Below the pieces are notes generated by a model. That model searched no databases, was not told the origin of the DNA, and worked only from the letters and a program-made list of their open reading frames with translations. DNA of 64,000 nt, from positions 97,089,827 to 97,153,826 of the forward strand of contig CM073891.1 of NCBI GenBank assembly GCA_037176705.1. The letters are read 5' to 3'. The position numbers and the translations under genes are program-made. Numbering within the stretch: position 1 is the stretch's first letter; the number at the start of each line of letters is the position of its first letter. Origin of the DNA: Molossus alvarezi (taxonomy: Eukaryota; Chordata; Mammalia; Chiroptera; Molossidae). This document shows, in pieces, positions 9,622-22,100 of the stretch.

Positions 9622-12600
9622 CTGAAATTATTCATAAAAGACAACAGATTATTCCTAAGAAAAGTTTTCTAAATTGTTTGAAGTGAGGATCCCAAGTAGA
9701 TATATTTTGAAAGTTATTCTTAAAAACATTCTCATCCACTCCAAAAAGTCCTTTCAAAAGTATCTGGATAAGAAAATATTCAGAATACAACTATTTCCTA
9801 AACACAAGTAATTGCTGCACTCACACTGGAAAACATCTAGATGGAAACTCAAAATGTCAGTTAATTATACAGGCTTTTATTTTTTTATTTATTTATCCTC
9901 ACCCGAGGACATTTTCCCATTTTTTTGTTCAGGTAGAGTGGGAGGGAGAGAGAGGAACAGAGAGAGAGAGAAACATCGACGTGAAAGGAACACATCGAGT
10001 GGCTGCCACCCGCACGACCGACCAGGGCCGGGGACAAACCGCAACCGAGGTACGCGCCCTTAGCGGGAACCGAAGCTGGGTCTCTCAGGACCGCAGGTCG
10101 ACGCTCTTACCGCTGAGCCAAACTGGCCAGGGCTATACAGGCTTTTATGCAAAGAGATCCAAAGTTGGACTCTGACAGTGTTGAGTCCAAAGACTTAAGA
10201 TTTTCTTTTGTTGTTGTTGTTGTTAATCCTCACCCAAGGATATTTTTCAACTTTTATTTTTTAGAGAGAGTGGAAGGGAGGGTGGGGAGATAGAGAGGTA
10301 GAGAAACATCGATGTGAGACAGATACATTGATTGGTTGCCTCCTGCATAACCCTGACTGGTGCTGGGGATTGAACCTGCAACCCAGGTACATGCCCTTGA
10401 TCAGGAAAAGAACCCGAGACACTTCGATCCCCAGGCCAATTCTCCAACTGCTGAGCCAAACTAGCCAAGTCTCTTCTTTTTTTAAAATATATATAATTTC
10501 TCTTTATTGATTTTAGAAAGAAAGGAAGGGAGAGGGAGAGAGATAGAAATATTGATGAGAGAGAACACTGACTGGCTGCCTCCTCCATGGCCCACAGTGG
10601 GGATTGGGCCCATAACCTGGGCATGTGCCCTGACCGGGAATCGAACAAATGACCTCTTGGTCCATGGGATGATGCTCAACCACTGCAGCACACCAGCTGG
10701 GCTTTTTAAAAGTTTTTATTGTTGACCTATTACAGATGTTCCTCATTTTCCTCCTCTTTCCTCCCTCCACTCTGGCCCCTGCCCCCAGTACTTCACCACA
10801 TTATTGTCTATGTCCATGGGCTATACATCCATGGGCTATACATATATGCATACAAGTTCTTTTGTTGATCTCTTGCCATCATCCCTACTCCCCTCCCCTC
10901 TGAGATCTGTCGTCTATTCCATGTTTCCATGCCTCTGGTCCTATTTTCATCAGTTTATTTTGTTCTTTATCTTATTATATTTTTATTTATTTATTTTTGA
11001 TACTTAACAATACTTTATTACATACTTAAAATTTGCTAAGAGCACATCGTAAGTGGCTTCCTTCCTGGGACCCCCAAGCACCCTCAAAGAGACCCTATCT
11101 GAGTTCTTTCACCAGAGTAAAGACAGAATGAGAGGCAAGACAACACTGACAGCCCACTTATATAACAGCCACTTTGAAAGTGAAGCCTGTGGACGCTGAA
11201 GGGATGTGTATTCCCATTTCTACTTCACCCCTTTCCCGCACGTTTCTGACCTTTGTAGGCTACAGCTTGACGCAAAAAGATGAATGTCCCAGATATGCTT
11301 ATATACAACCTTTGAGTGCACAGATTGGAGGTGCACGCGCACAGGACACCTGTAGATGTGGGACAGCAGGGTCTCACTGTAGCACACGAGGAAGTAGAAC
11401 TTGTGCGCAGGCAACTGCCTCAGAACCAGAGCACAGATCTCCACCTGGTTAGCCTGGCGCTTCAGGACAAGCTGGTCAGCCAGGCAGCTGGGGAAGGTGC
11501 CCAGCATAAACTTGCGAAGAAAAACATCCTCCACTGTTCGCTCAGCGGCGTGGTCCTCGCCACCCACGTTGTTTGTGTCCAGCGACAGCTAACCCTTGCG
11601 GTGGGCAATGTGGTGAGGTAAGTTCGCCTCCTCGTAGGTCACTGGCTTGTCCCCTTTGCTCACTTGGACCCGGGCTGTCCGACTCTTGGCACACGCCGTG
11701 GAGAGGTGCAGGGTGCACCGGGCACAGGGCAGCACTCAGCCGCAGGCCAGCGCCCGCGGTCCGAACCCCCGGCTCTATTTTGTTCTCTATATTAATGAGA
11801 TCATGTGATATCTGTCTTTCTCTGATTTATTTTGCCTGTTAAAGGCTTGTCCTAGAAAATGTATTTTAAAAATTCTTTAGAAGTATATATGGAGAGATGG
11901 GCAGACTGTATTTTCCTCAGTTCAGCATACACAGATGTTGTTCTTAAAGTATTTGAGGTTGTACAACCAACTCCCAATCCTATTTTCAATTATCAAGATT
12001 TCTAGATACCTGGATCTAAAATAAGTGTTAGCCTAACAAAAATAAAGTTCTGTCTATCCTTCCTCCTCACCTGGATCTCTGATTTATTCACACACTGTGG
12101 GCATTGGTCCTCTACCAGGAGTGGGGAACCGTTTGGATATTTATAACATCATTCGAGGGCCATACAAAACAATCACCTTAAAAATTAGCCTGCTATAGCC
12201 CTGGCCAGTTTGGCTCAGCGGTTAGAGCGTCGGCCTGCGGTCCGGAGAGACCCGGGTTCGGTTCCCGCTAAGGGCATGTACCTCGGTTGCAGTTTGTCCC
12301 CGGCCCTGGTTGGTTGTGCGGGTGGCAGCCACTCGATGTGTCCCTTCACATCGATGTTTCTCTCTCTCTCCCCCTTCCTCTCTCTCATCCCACTCTATCT
12401 GTACAAAAAATGGAAAAATATCCTCGGGTGAGGATAAAAAAAAAAAAAAAAAATTAGCCTGCTATATTTGGTCCGGCTAATTTGGTGAGGTGTGTAAAGT
12501 TAGCAGGTATTGATTTCACGGGCCTTATATGGCTCAAGGGCCAGACAGTCCCCACGCCTGCAGCCTGTCTAGCCTCCTCTACCAAATAACTTCAAAACTC

Positions 12601-15600
12601 TTATAAGTAGTAAAACTCAAATACATCAGACCCAGCTCCAGAGTCCAAGATTTAGAAAGAATCTAGAGGAGGCTACTGAGCCCATTAAGAAAAAGAAACG
12701 AGGGAGTGAGGATTCTCACGGAAAAAAACACCCCTAGAAAGAGAAAGCCAGTACAGGGCAGATGAATGAGGCAGATACAACCATATGAAACTACTATGAG
12801 AAGAAAACAGAAAATAAAAATAAATTTGTTCCCCTCCCTGAAATAAAAATCTATCATGAAGCAGAATAAAACTGAAGATACAAAAACTTAAAACCGCCCT
12901 GGCCGGTTTGGCGCAGCGGTTAGAGCGTCGGCCTGCGGTACAGAGAGACCCGGGTTCGGTTCCCGCTAAGGGCACGTACTTCGGTTGCAGTTTGTCCCCG
13001 GCCCTGGTTGGTCGTGCGGGTGGCAGCCACTCGATGTGTCCCTTCATGTCGATGTTTCTCTGTCTCTCCCTTCCTCTCTCTCCCTCCCACTCTATCTGTA
13101 CAAAAAATGGAAAAATATCCTCGGGTGAGGATAAAAAAAACAAACAAAAAAAAAACTTAAAACCACATTTCAAATACTACCTTACAGCACCAAAGTGACT
13201 AAAATTTTTTAAAGTGACAATACTAAGTGTAGACGAAGACAGGCTCATTGTACTAAAACATATTGCCTAAACAAATACTCAGAGATGCTAAATAAAATAG
13301 GAGTAAAAATTTAAATATGTAGCCAAGGACACAAATAAAGGGCAATTCATAGGTGCCCAAAATAGAAAAACAAACAACTCCTAGCTAGAGAAGTACAAAG
13401 CCAGGGTCCTACTGGCACGGGATAAACTATCTAAAGTCTAGGATGGATGAAATTCTGAAAGGTATATTCTTCAGGCACACGGAAAATTATTCTAGATCAT
13501 AACCCAGAAATATAGCAAGGAATGAAGAATAAAAAGAAAAAAGTGGTAAATAGTAACAAGACAGTGTGGTATTGGCAAAAGAATAGACAAAATAAAATAG
13601 ATCCCTGGAATAGAACAGACCACCCAGAAATACTCCCACATAAATAGTCAACTAATCTTTGACTAAAGAGAAAAGGCCACACAATGGCGCAAAGACAATC
13701 TCTTCAACAATGGTACTGAACAACTAGACATCCACATGCAAAAAAATAAATCTAGTCACAGACCTTACACCCTTCACAAAAATTAACTCAAAATGGATCA
13801 CAGACCTAAATGTAAAATGCAAAACTGTAATACTCCTAGAAGAAAACCTAGATGATCCTGGATATGGTGATGACTTTCTACATATAATACCAAAGGCATG
13901 ATCATAATACAAATAAATGAAAAGCTGGCCTTATTAAAATCAAAAACTTTTCTGAAAAATACAATGTCAAGAGGATGAACAAGCCACAGACTGGGAGAAA
14001 ATACTTTCAGAACACATATCTGAGAAAGTACTGTTATCCAAAATACACACACATACACACACACACACACCTCTTAAAAAGTCAAAAATAAGAAAAACAA
14101 TCTGATTTGAAAATGGGCCAAAGACCTTAACAGACACCTCACTTAAAAAGAAGATATACAGCCCTGGCTGGTTTGGCTCAGCGGTTAGAGCGTCGGCCTG
14201 CGGTCCTGAGAGACCCGGGTTCGGTTTCCGCTAGGGGAGCGTACCTCGGTTGCAGTTTGACCCCGGCCCTGGTCGGTTGTGCGGGTGGCAGCCACTCGAT
14301 GTGTTCCTTTCTCATCGATGTTTCTCTCTCTCTCTCTCTCTGTTCCTCTCTCCCCCCACCCCTACTCTACCTGAACAAAAAATGGAAAAATGTCCTCGAG
14401 TGAGGATAAAAAAAAAAGAAGATATACAGCCCTGGCTGGTTTTGCTCAGCGGTTAGAGCATCAGCCTGTGGTCCAGAGAGACCCAGGTTTGGTTCCCGTA
14501 AGGGCATGTACCTCGGTTGCGGTTTGTCCCCAGCCCTGGTTGGTCGTGTGGGTGGCAGCCACTCAATGTGTCCCTTTCACGTCAATGTTTCTCTCTCTCT
14601 CTCTCTTCTTCTCTCTCCCTCCCACTCTATCTGAACCAAAAATGGAAAAATGTCCTAGGGTAAGGATAAAAAAATAAAAATTTAAAAAAAATTTAAAAAA
14701 GAAGATATACAGATGGTAAGTGAGTATATGAAAAAATGCTCCACCCATCATATGTCATCAGGGAAAGACAAATTAAAATGAGATATCACTACACTCCTAA
14801 TAGAATGGCCAGAATCCAGAACACTGACAACACCAAATGTTGATGAGGATGTGGAACAACAAGAACTCTCCTCCATTGTTGGTGGACATAAAAATGGTAC
14901 AGTCACTTTGTAGGATGTTCTAGTGGTTTCTTACAAGATAAACATACTATTACTATATGATCCAGCAATAGTGCCCGTTGGTATTTACCCAAAGAAGTTG
15001 AAAACGTATGTCCATGAAAAAACCTGTATAAGGATGTTTACAGAAGTTTTATTCATAACTGTCAAAAGTTGGAGGGAACCAAGATGCCCTTTAGTAGCTG
15101 AATAGATAAACTGTGGTATATCCAGACAACAGAATATGTTCAGCACTAAAAATAAATGAGCCCTACTGGCATTGCTCAGTGGTTAGAGCATCGGCCTGTG
15201 CACCGGAGAGTCACAGGTTCAATTTCCCGTCAAGGGCACATACCTGGGTTGCAGGTTCGATCCTTGGCCTTGGTCAGGGCATATGCAAGAGGCAACCAAT
15301 CAATGTGTCTCTCTCACATTGATGTTTCTCTCTCTATCCTCCTCCCCCCTCCCTTCCGCTCTCTCTAAAACTCAATAGAAAAAGTATCCTCAGGTGAGGA
15401 TTAACAACAACAACAAATAAATGAGCTATCTAGCCATAAAAATACATGGAGGAAAATTAAATGCCTATTAATTACCAAGTGGAAGAAGGCAATATTAAAA
15501 GGCTATATGTTGTACGTATCCAACTATATGGCATTCTAGAAAAGGCAAAACTCCATGTGTTCTCAACTCAGAAAGATAACTAAATTCCTTTTCAATATGC

Positions 15601-17777
15601 CCTTCCCAATCTGAGGCCTATAAACTGCCTCTGGGCAATAAGCTACTGTAATCCTAGGGCTCACCTTGTTTTTCTTTTTATTCAGATCACAGTCCTGGGA
15701 TGCCCATTAATCTAATGTCTGAAAACTACTGTGTAATATATTTTGCTTGATCTTCTAGGTATTAATGGTAGCAGGGTAAATCTAGTTCCTTTACTCCAAT
15801 CATGGCTGGAAGCAGAACAAAAATATGTTCCTAATATCAAAACATACATGGTAAAAAGAAAAAAGTCACATATAATGAATTACTTAGTCCTTTATTATGT
15901 CCAACACTGATCCACTGTAATTAGAGAAAAGAGTCTATAAGATTTCATTCCTTTTAAATTTGTTTTCTTGCTTTATGACTCAATATAATCAATTTTTGTA
16001 AATATTTTTGTGGTCTTTATTTACATTTAATGTAGATAAATGATGGTCTATATTCACCATCTATTATATGATTTATGTTTGTCCTGCTTGATCTATGTTT
16101 CTGTTCTTTCTTTTTTTCCCCTTTCTTCTGGTTTGAATTTTTAGCATTCTAGTTTTTTGCACAATTAGTTTGAAAGAGAAAAACAATAGAGAAAAATCAA
16201 TGAAACCAAAGCTGGTTCTGTTAAGAGATCAATAAGTTTATAAACCTCTAGACAAATTTTCCAAAAATAAAAGACAGCAGATACAATTTATCAATATTAG
16301 AATGAAAGAAGAGACATCACCACAAATCCCACAAACATTAAAGGAATAAGGGAATACATTTTTGAACAGTTTTATGCCAACAAAGTTCAGTAATTTTGAT
16401 GAAATAGACAAATTCCTTGAAAGATACAAACGATCAGAGCTCACTCAAGAAGACAATCTGTAAATAGTACCATATCTATTACTTTTCTTTTCTTTGTTAC
16501 TCCTCACCAAGGATATTTTTCCATTGATTTTTAGATAAGAGTGAAAGGGAGGGGGGGGGAGGGAGAGGTGGGGGGGGCGGGGAGACATCAATTGGTTGCC
16601 TCCCTCAGAATCCCAACTGGGGCTGGGAATCAAACGTGCAACCCAGGTACGTGCCCTCGACCAGAAATTGAACCCTCAACCTTTCAGTCTGTAGGCTAAT
16701 GCTCTAACCTCTAAGCCAAACCAGCCAGGGCTCTATTTCTTTTTAATGGGTTAACTATCAAAAACCTCCCCACAAAGATTATTTCAATAGTGAACTCCAT
16801 CAAACATTTCATGAAAAATTAATAATGATTCTACAAAAACTTTCAGAAATCAGAAGAGAAAGAAAAATGTCCCAATTCATTTTATGAGGCCAGTATTTTC
16901 CAGGTACAAAACCCAGACAAAAACATCACAAGACTAGACTTCAATATTATTTCATGACCAGAGTCTCAAAAATCCCTAACAAATTTTAACAGAAACCAAA
17001 GATTTTATATTTTTCAGGAAAATAGATAAATGCATCTCATCATATCAATATATGGGGGAAAAAGAATCCAATGGATATAGAAAAGCATTTGATAAATTCA
17101 ATATCCATTCATGAAAAAAATCTTTCAGCAAACTAGGACTAGAGAGGAACTTCCTCAACCAGATAAAGGCCACCTATGAAAAACTTAAGAGCTAAAATCA
17201 CACTTACTGGTGAAAGACTAAATACCTACCCCTTAAAGATCAGGAAAAAGCAAGGATGTCCCTGAGACCATCACTTCTATTCACACTGTATAATAGTGCA
17301 AGAAGACTAAATAAGGTAAGATAAACAAATAAAAGGCATACAGATTGAAAAGGTAAAGGTGAATCCTAAGGAATCTCCCATAATACTAGAACAAATAATT
17401 GAATTTAACAAGATCACAAGACACAGGACAATATACAAAAATCAATTTAATGTCTATAGACTACCTACAAACAATAGAAATACAATAGCATAAAAAATAT
17501 TAACTACTTTAGAATTTTACAAAATATGTGTAAGACTTGTATGCTGAAAGCTACAATACTGCTGACGGAAATGAAAAAGACCTGAACAGTCTGACCCATG
17601 TGGCTCAGTGGATTGAGTATTGTCCCATGGACTGAGAGGTCCTGGTCCGATTTCGGCCAGGCCAGGGCACATGCCCAGGTTGTAGGTTTGATCCCCAGTA
17701 GGGGGTGGGCAGGAGGCAGCCAACTGATATCTCTCTCTCACATCAATGTTTCTCTCTCTCCTTTCCTCTCTCTCGCT

Positions 17778-17826
<49 letters not shown>

Positions 17827-19140
17827 AGACCAGAATAGCCCTGGCCAATGTGCCTCAGTGGTTAGAACATTGGCCCATGCACCAAAGGGTCACAGGTTCA
17901 ACTCCCAGTCAAGGACACAAACATGGGTTGCAGGTTCGATTCCTGTATGTGGGAGGCAAACAATCAATGTGCCTCTCTCACATCAATGTTTCTCTCTCTC
18001 TCCCCCTCCCTCCCTTCTACTCTCTCTAAAAATCAATGGAAAAAATATCTTCATGTGAGGATTAAAAACAAAAACAAAGAAGAAGACCCAAATAAAAGGA
18101 GACACACATTTGTTTGTGGAGCAGAAAACTCAATAATGTTTCCATGTTAATTATCCTCAAATTGATCTTCAGATTTAATTCAATCCCCATCCAAGTTTCA
18201 ACAGGCTTTTTCCCTTTTTTTAAATTAAATTTATTGGGGTGACATTGGTTAATAGGATCATACGGGTTTCAAATGTACATTTCTATGATACAAGATCTGT
18301 ATATTGCATTGTGTACCCACCACCCAAAGTCAAATCATCTTCCGTCACCACATATCTGGCCCTCTTTACCCTTTACTACCCCTTCCCACCCACTTCCCTC
18401 TGGTAACCACCATATTGTTGTCTGTGTTTATAAGTTTTGGGTTTTTTTTCCTTGTTTGTTCATTTGTTACTTTTAGTTTTATATCCCACATATGAGTGAA
18501 ATCATGAGATTCTTAACTTTTTCTAACTTATTTCACTTAGCATGATACTCTCAAGGTCCACCCATGTTGTGGCAAATGGCAGTATTTCACCTCTTCTTAC
18601 AGCTGAGTAGTATTCCACTATATAGATAGATTAGATTAGATTAGATAGATAGATAGATATCTCACATCTTCTTTAATAAATAATCTACCAAAGGCCTTGG
18701 CCACCATGAATAATGCTGCAATGAACACAGGGTTGCATATAGCATATATCTTTGTGTATGTTTTCAAATTTATCAGGTAGATACCCAGAAGAGGGGTTGC
18801 TGGATCATATATGGTAACTCTATTAATTTTTTGAGAAACCTCCACACTGTTTTCCACAGTGGCTGTACCAGTTTACATTCCCACAACCTCTCCAACACAC
18901 ATTATTACTTGTCTTGCTGATAATAGTCATTCTGACAGATGGTATCTCATTGTAGTTTTGATTTGCATTTTCCTAATAGCTAGTGAAGTTGAGCATCTTT
19001 TCATATGTATGTCTTCTTGGGAGAAGTGTCTGTTCAGGTCCTCTGCCCATTTTTTATATTTTTATTTTTATCCTCGCCTGAGGACTTTTTTTTTTTTTTT
19101 TTTGCATTTATCTTCAGATACAGTGGGAGGGAGAGAGGGA

Positions 19141-19185
<45 letters not shown>

Positions 19186-22100
19186 AGCGCGAGCGAGCAC
19201 AATATCGATGTGAGAGAGACACATCGACTGGTTGCCAGCCACAAGACCCCAACTGGGGCCGGGGACAAACTGTAACCGAGGTATGTGCCCTTAGTGGAAA
19301 CCAAATCCAGGTCTCTCTGGTCCGCGGGCCGATGCACTAACTGCTGAGCCAAACCGGCCTGGGCATATCTGACCATTTTTTAATTGGATTGTTTGTTTGG
19401 TATTGAGTTGTATGAGTTCTTTATATATTATGGATAACAACCTCTTATTGGAGCTGTTGTTTGCAAATATCTTCTACTATTCAGTTGCTTGTCCTTTTTT
19501 GTGCTGTTGGCAGTTTCTGTTGCTGTGCAAATTTTTTTAGTTTAATATAGTCCCATTCATTTATTTTTGCTTTTATTTCCCTTGCCATTAGAGTCAAATT
19601 CATAAAATCTTTTCTAAGACCAAGGTTCCATAAGTTTGGTAGCTATGTTTTCTTCTATGTAATTTATTGTTTCAGATCTTATATTTAGGCCTTTGATCCA
19701 TTTTGAGCTAATTTTTACATATGGGACAAACTGCAGTCTAGTTTCATTCTTTTGCATGTGAGATTCCAATGTCCCCAGCAGCATTTATTGAAGAGGCTTC
19801 CTTTACTTTTCTTAATTGTATGTTTTGGGCTCCTCTGTCAAAAATTATTATCCATGTACATGTGGGTTTATTTCTAGGCTCTCAATTCTGTACCATTGGT
19901 CTGGGCTTTCAATTCTGTTCCACTGGTCTTTGTGTCTGTTTTTCTGCCAATACCATGATGTTTTGACTATGGTCGATTTGAAATATAATTTGAAGTCAGG
20001 AGGGAGTGTAATACCTCCGTCTTTATTTTTTCTCTCTCAGGATTTCTTTGGCTATTCAGGGTCTTTGGTGGTTCCACACAAATCTGATGATTTTTTTGTT
20101 GTTGCTGTTGTTCTAGTTCTTTAAAAAACATCATTGGGATTTTTATAAGGATTGCATTAAATCTGTATATTGCTTTGGGTAATATGGACATTTTAACTAT
20201 GTTGATTTTTCCATTCCATAAACAGAATATCTTTCCATTTCACTGTGTCTTTTTCGATCTCTTTTAATAATGCTTTATAGTTTTCAGTATATAGGTCCTT
20301 CACATCCTTTCTTAAGTTTATTCCTAGGTATTTTAGTCTTTTTGTTGCCTTTGCAATAGGATTTTTTTTTTTTCATTTCTTTTTCTGAAATGTTATAGTT
20401 AGTATATAGGAATGCACTGGATTTCTGTACATTGATTTTGTACCCTGAAACTTTACTGTATTTGTTTATTGTTCCTAGTAATTTTCTGGTAGAGTCTTTA
20501 GAGTTTTCTATATAAAGAATCATATCATCTGCAAAAATTGATACTTATACTTTTTCATTCACAATTTGAATGCCTTTTATTTCTTTCTCCTGCCTGGCTG
20601 CTCTGAATAGACCTTCCAGTACTACGCTGAATAAGAGTGGTGAGAGTGGCCATTCTTGTCTTGCTCCTCACATTACCGGAAAAAGCCTTCAGTTTTTCAC
20701 CACTGAGTATGATATTAGCTGTGGCCTTCATTATACTGAGGTACTCTCCTTCTATAACCATTTTATTAAGTGTTTTAATCATAAATGGATATTATATCTT
20801 ATCAAAAGTTTTTAAAAATAGAATGGACAGGCTGATTCTAAAATTCACAAGAAAATGCAAGAACTTAGAAAAACCAAAATAATTTTGAAAATAAAATAGG
20901 AAAACGTACATTACCTGATTTAACACTTACTACAAAGCTACAGTAATCAAGATGGTGTGGTACTGGAGTAGACATACAGATGAATGAAACAAAACAGAAT
21001 GTTCCAATGTGCCAATGTAACTCAAACATCAGCATTTCTTCCTCTTCCTCCTACTTACATACTGATATACAATTATTCTAGTACCATTTGTTGAGAAAAA
21101 AAAAAGTGGAAAAGGGGAAGGTGGTGGAGGGAGGAAAGAAAGAAAATGAAGAGAAATCCAACGCTTACTTTATATACATGTGTTTATGATAATAAACAAA
21201 AATGAATTCAAAATGAATCAAAGAAATTGTAAGACATAAAAACTACAAAATGCCTAAGGGAGAAAAGCATAAAAAACAAAAACTTTGTAACCTTGGGTCA
21301 AGCAAAGATTTCTACGATACTCATCAAAAACACAACCATAACAGAAAAAAAATGTTCACAAACTGGATTTCTTCAAAATGTAAAACTTCTGCTCTATGAA
21401 AGACTAGGAAAAATGAAAACCAAGCCACAGACTAGGAGAAAATGTTTTGGAAACATATTTGATAAAGGATTTGTATCCAGAATACATAAAGACCTTTCAA
21501 AATTCAACAATAAGAAAATACACAATCGAATTATTAAAAATAGGCAAAAAAGCCCTGGCCGGTTTTGCTCAGTGGTTAGAGCATCAGCCCACCAACCAAT
21601 GAGTCGTGGGTTCGATTCCAATCAAGGGCATGTATCTTGGTTGTGGTTCGTCCCAGGCCCTGGTCAGGATGTGCAGGAGGCAACCAGTTGATGTGGCTCT
21701 ATCACAACAATGTTTCTCTCTGTCTGTCTGTCTCTCTCTCTCCCTCCTTCCCACTCTATATGATTTAAAAAAAGAAAAGAAAAACAAATAAGCAAAAAAA
21801 TATGAGCAGATCCTTCACCATGGAAGATATATGAAGACAAATAAAGCACATGAAAAGATGTTTGCGGTCATTAGTCATTAGGAAAATACAAAACAAAACT
21901 ACAACAAGCCCTAGCCAGTGTGGCTCAGGGGATAGAATGTCTGCCTGTGCACCAAAGGGTCATGGGTTCGATTGTCGGTCAAAGTGTCTCTCTTCCACCG
22001 ATGTTTCTCTTTCTCTCTCTCCCTCTCTCCGCCCTCCCTCCCTCCCTCCATTCCACTCTCTAAAAACCAATGGAAAAAACATCCTTGGGTGAGGATTAAC

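Larger units (their letters stand above)
13175..15540 (+). repeat. L1 ORF2 3' part and 3' UTR, split by three SINEs
   Basis: Sense-orientation L1 with many stops. Characteristic L1 segments include TAGATCCCTGGAATAGAACA, GGCCACACAATGGCGCAAAG and GAGATATCACTACACTCC. SINEs at 14162-14417, 14430-14700 and 15161-15414 interrupt it. Confidence 0.85.
16160..18212 (+). repeat. Old L1 ORF2, left part of a nested block
   Basis: Sense-strand L1 segments such as AAGCTGGTTCTGTTAAGAGA and CAATCCCCATCCAAGTTTCA are recognisable. Three SINEs interrupt it. It breaks near 18212 where a reverse L1 is inserted, and resumes near 20815. Confidence 0.8.
18213..20814 (-). repeat. L1 insertion, reverse orientation, inside an older L1
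   Basis: Starts at the T-rich 3' end (ATTGGGGTGACATTGGTTAA near 18234), runs back through the 3' UTR and ORF2, and is 5'-truncated near 20814. ORF2 landmarks include CACTGGTCTTTGTGTCTG near 19921. Stops and indels show it is inactive. A Ves SINE is nested at 19056-19366 and a degenerate TAGA tract lies at 18621-18660. Confidence 0.9.

Noticed and set aside
10212..10703. Direct-repeat array suggestive of CRISPR or satellite DNA
   Set aside because: The repeated units are dispersed SINEs in both orientations with their own target duplications, not regularly spaced repeats.
12210..12431. Repeated open frames starting MAQRLERRP... at many places (565, 5209, 12210, 12908, 14173, 63254 and others)
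   Set aside because: These are translations of the Ves SINE itself; they recur wherever the SINE does.
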